Part shown: positions 63,751-64,000 of the stretch, piece after piece
Position numbering within the stretch: the stretch's first letter is position 1
How the letters are laid out: each line of letters opens with the position of its first letter
NCBI GenBank assembly: GCA_963699055.1
Contig: CAVOTA010000001.1
Coordinates: 62,001 to 126,000 of the forward strand
DNA from: Bog-756 sp963699055
Lineage (GTDB): Bacteria; Actinomycetota; Acidimicrobiia; Acidimicrobiales; RAAP-2
DNA length: 64,000 nt
Direction: 5' to 3'
Position numbers and translations under genes: made by a program
Notes under the pieces: model-generated
Told to the model about the DNA's origin: nothing
What the model saw: only the letters and a program-made list of their open reading frames with translations
The model's database searches: none

Positions 63751-64000
63751 CAGTCCCGTAGCTCCCGGAGATCGTCGAGGTCCACGTTGCCGAACTCGGA
63801 CCGCAGGCGCCGGGTGAGGACCATGAGGACCACGATCCCGAGTAGTACGTCGAGTGAGACGCCGAGTTCGATGAGGAACGGCACGCCGGCCGTGGAGAGG
63901 AAGGCAACCAACGCGATCCCGTTGTCGACCATCAGGAGCCCCACCACCTGGACGACCGGGAGCCGCCGGGTGATCAGCACGAAGAAGCCGATCAGGAGCG
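63750..64000 (-). CDS. HyfE/HycP-like membrane subunit (NuoK-like), 5' end outside window
   Basis: About 83 codons are visible and the frame is open to the right edge. Two or three hydrophobic helices with VQVVGLLMVDNGIALVAFLS, where the Asp in TM2 corresponds to an acidic membrane residue of the HyfE/NuoK family, followed by TAGVPFLIELGVSLDVLLGIVV. It ends in an acidic cytoplasmic tail. The stop overlaps the next ATG (TGATG). Further subunits are expected beyond the edge. Confidence 0.85.
   Translation of the reverse strand, partial: LLIGFFVLITRRLPVVQVVGLLMVDNGIALVAFLSTAGVPFLIELGVSLDVLLGIVVLMVLTRRLRSEFGNVDLDDLRELRD

Overview
The window looks like chromosomal DNA of a high-GC actinobacterium, most plausibly an uncultured member of the Acidimicrobiia; this placement is an inference. 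The support is: GTG starts are very common, many genes sit 6 to 9 bases downstream of a TANNNT -10 hexamer with no leader, and there is a BldD orthologue with its cyclic-di-GMP signature, a class E sortase with an LAxTG substrate, and an Rv0081-like ArsR regulator beside a complex I-like operon. Coding density is high and 1 to 4 base stop/start overlaps are the rule.

Bases 1-34,450 are mostly conserved core. In order: the end of an amine oxidase, an SCP2 protein and an APC permease; a DtxR-type metalloregulator; hrcA-dnaJ-rsmE behind a CIRCE operator; bldD with an excisionase-type HTH gene and a HIT hydrolase; the phoH-ybeY-corC-era operon; a convergent minus block (TPR protein, DinG-type helicase, TauE/SafE exporter and a Cys-rich protein); the uppS-(membrane protein)-recO-photolyase-hemW operon; glycyl-tRNA synthetase; an LAxTG surface protein with its sortase; pyruvate phosphate dikinase with a histone-H1-like tail; dnaG-rpoD; a PrmC-like methyltransferase; tRNA-Asn; a 45-residue zinc-ribbon gene; and an ATP-grasp ligase.

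Bases 34,440-54,110 are more accessory. A tatA gene faces a twin-arginine protein that is followed by a DUF4331 protein without a signal peptide. Next come a CAU tRNA, a DUF899 protein, lipoproteins, a luciferase-like oxidoreductase and a SnoaL-like protein. A lipid-modification set follows (FAD amine-oxidase-like protein, DUF1365, cyclopropane-type methyltransferase, and a divergent SRPBCC-SDR fusion). The block ends with a lipocalin-like protein, an aldehyde dehydrogenase, an OafA-type acyltransferase, a lipoprotein, an inositol monophosphatase-like enzyme and tRNA-Val.

Bases 54,110-60,750 are a loosely packed, less GC-rich stretch beside tRNA-Val with several unrecognised membrane or secreted proteins and a TetR/NmrA pair. 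No integrase or flanking repeat is visible. From 60,289 to the right edge lie an ArsR regulator and three subunits (HycE-, HyfF- and HyfE-like) of a membrane energy-converting complex. Its large subunit lacks all four [NiFe] cysteine ligands, so it should be an Ehr-type complex and not a hydrogenase. No CRISPR array, insertion sequence, rRNA or convincing intrinsic terminator was seen.
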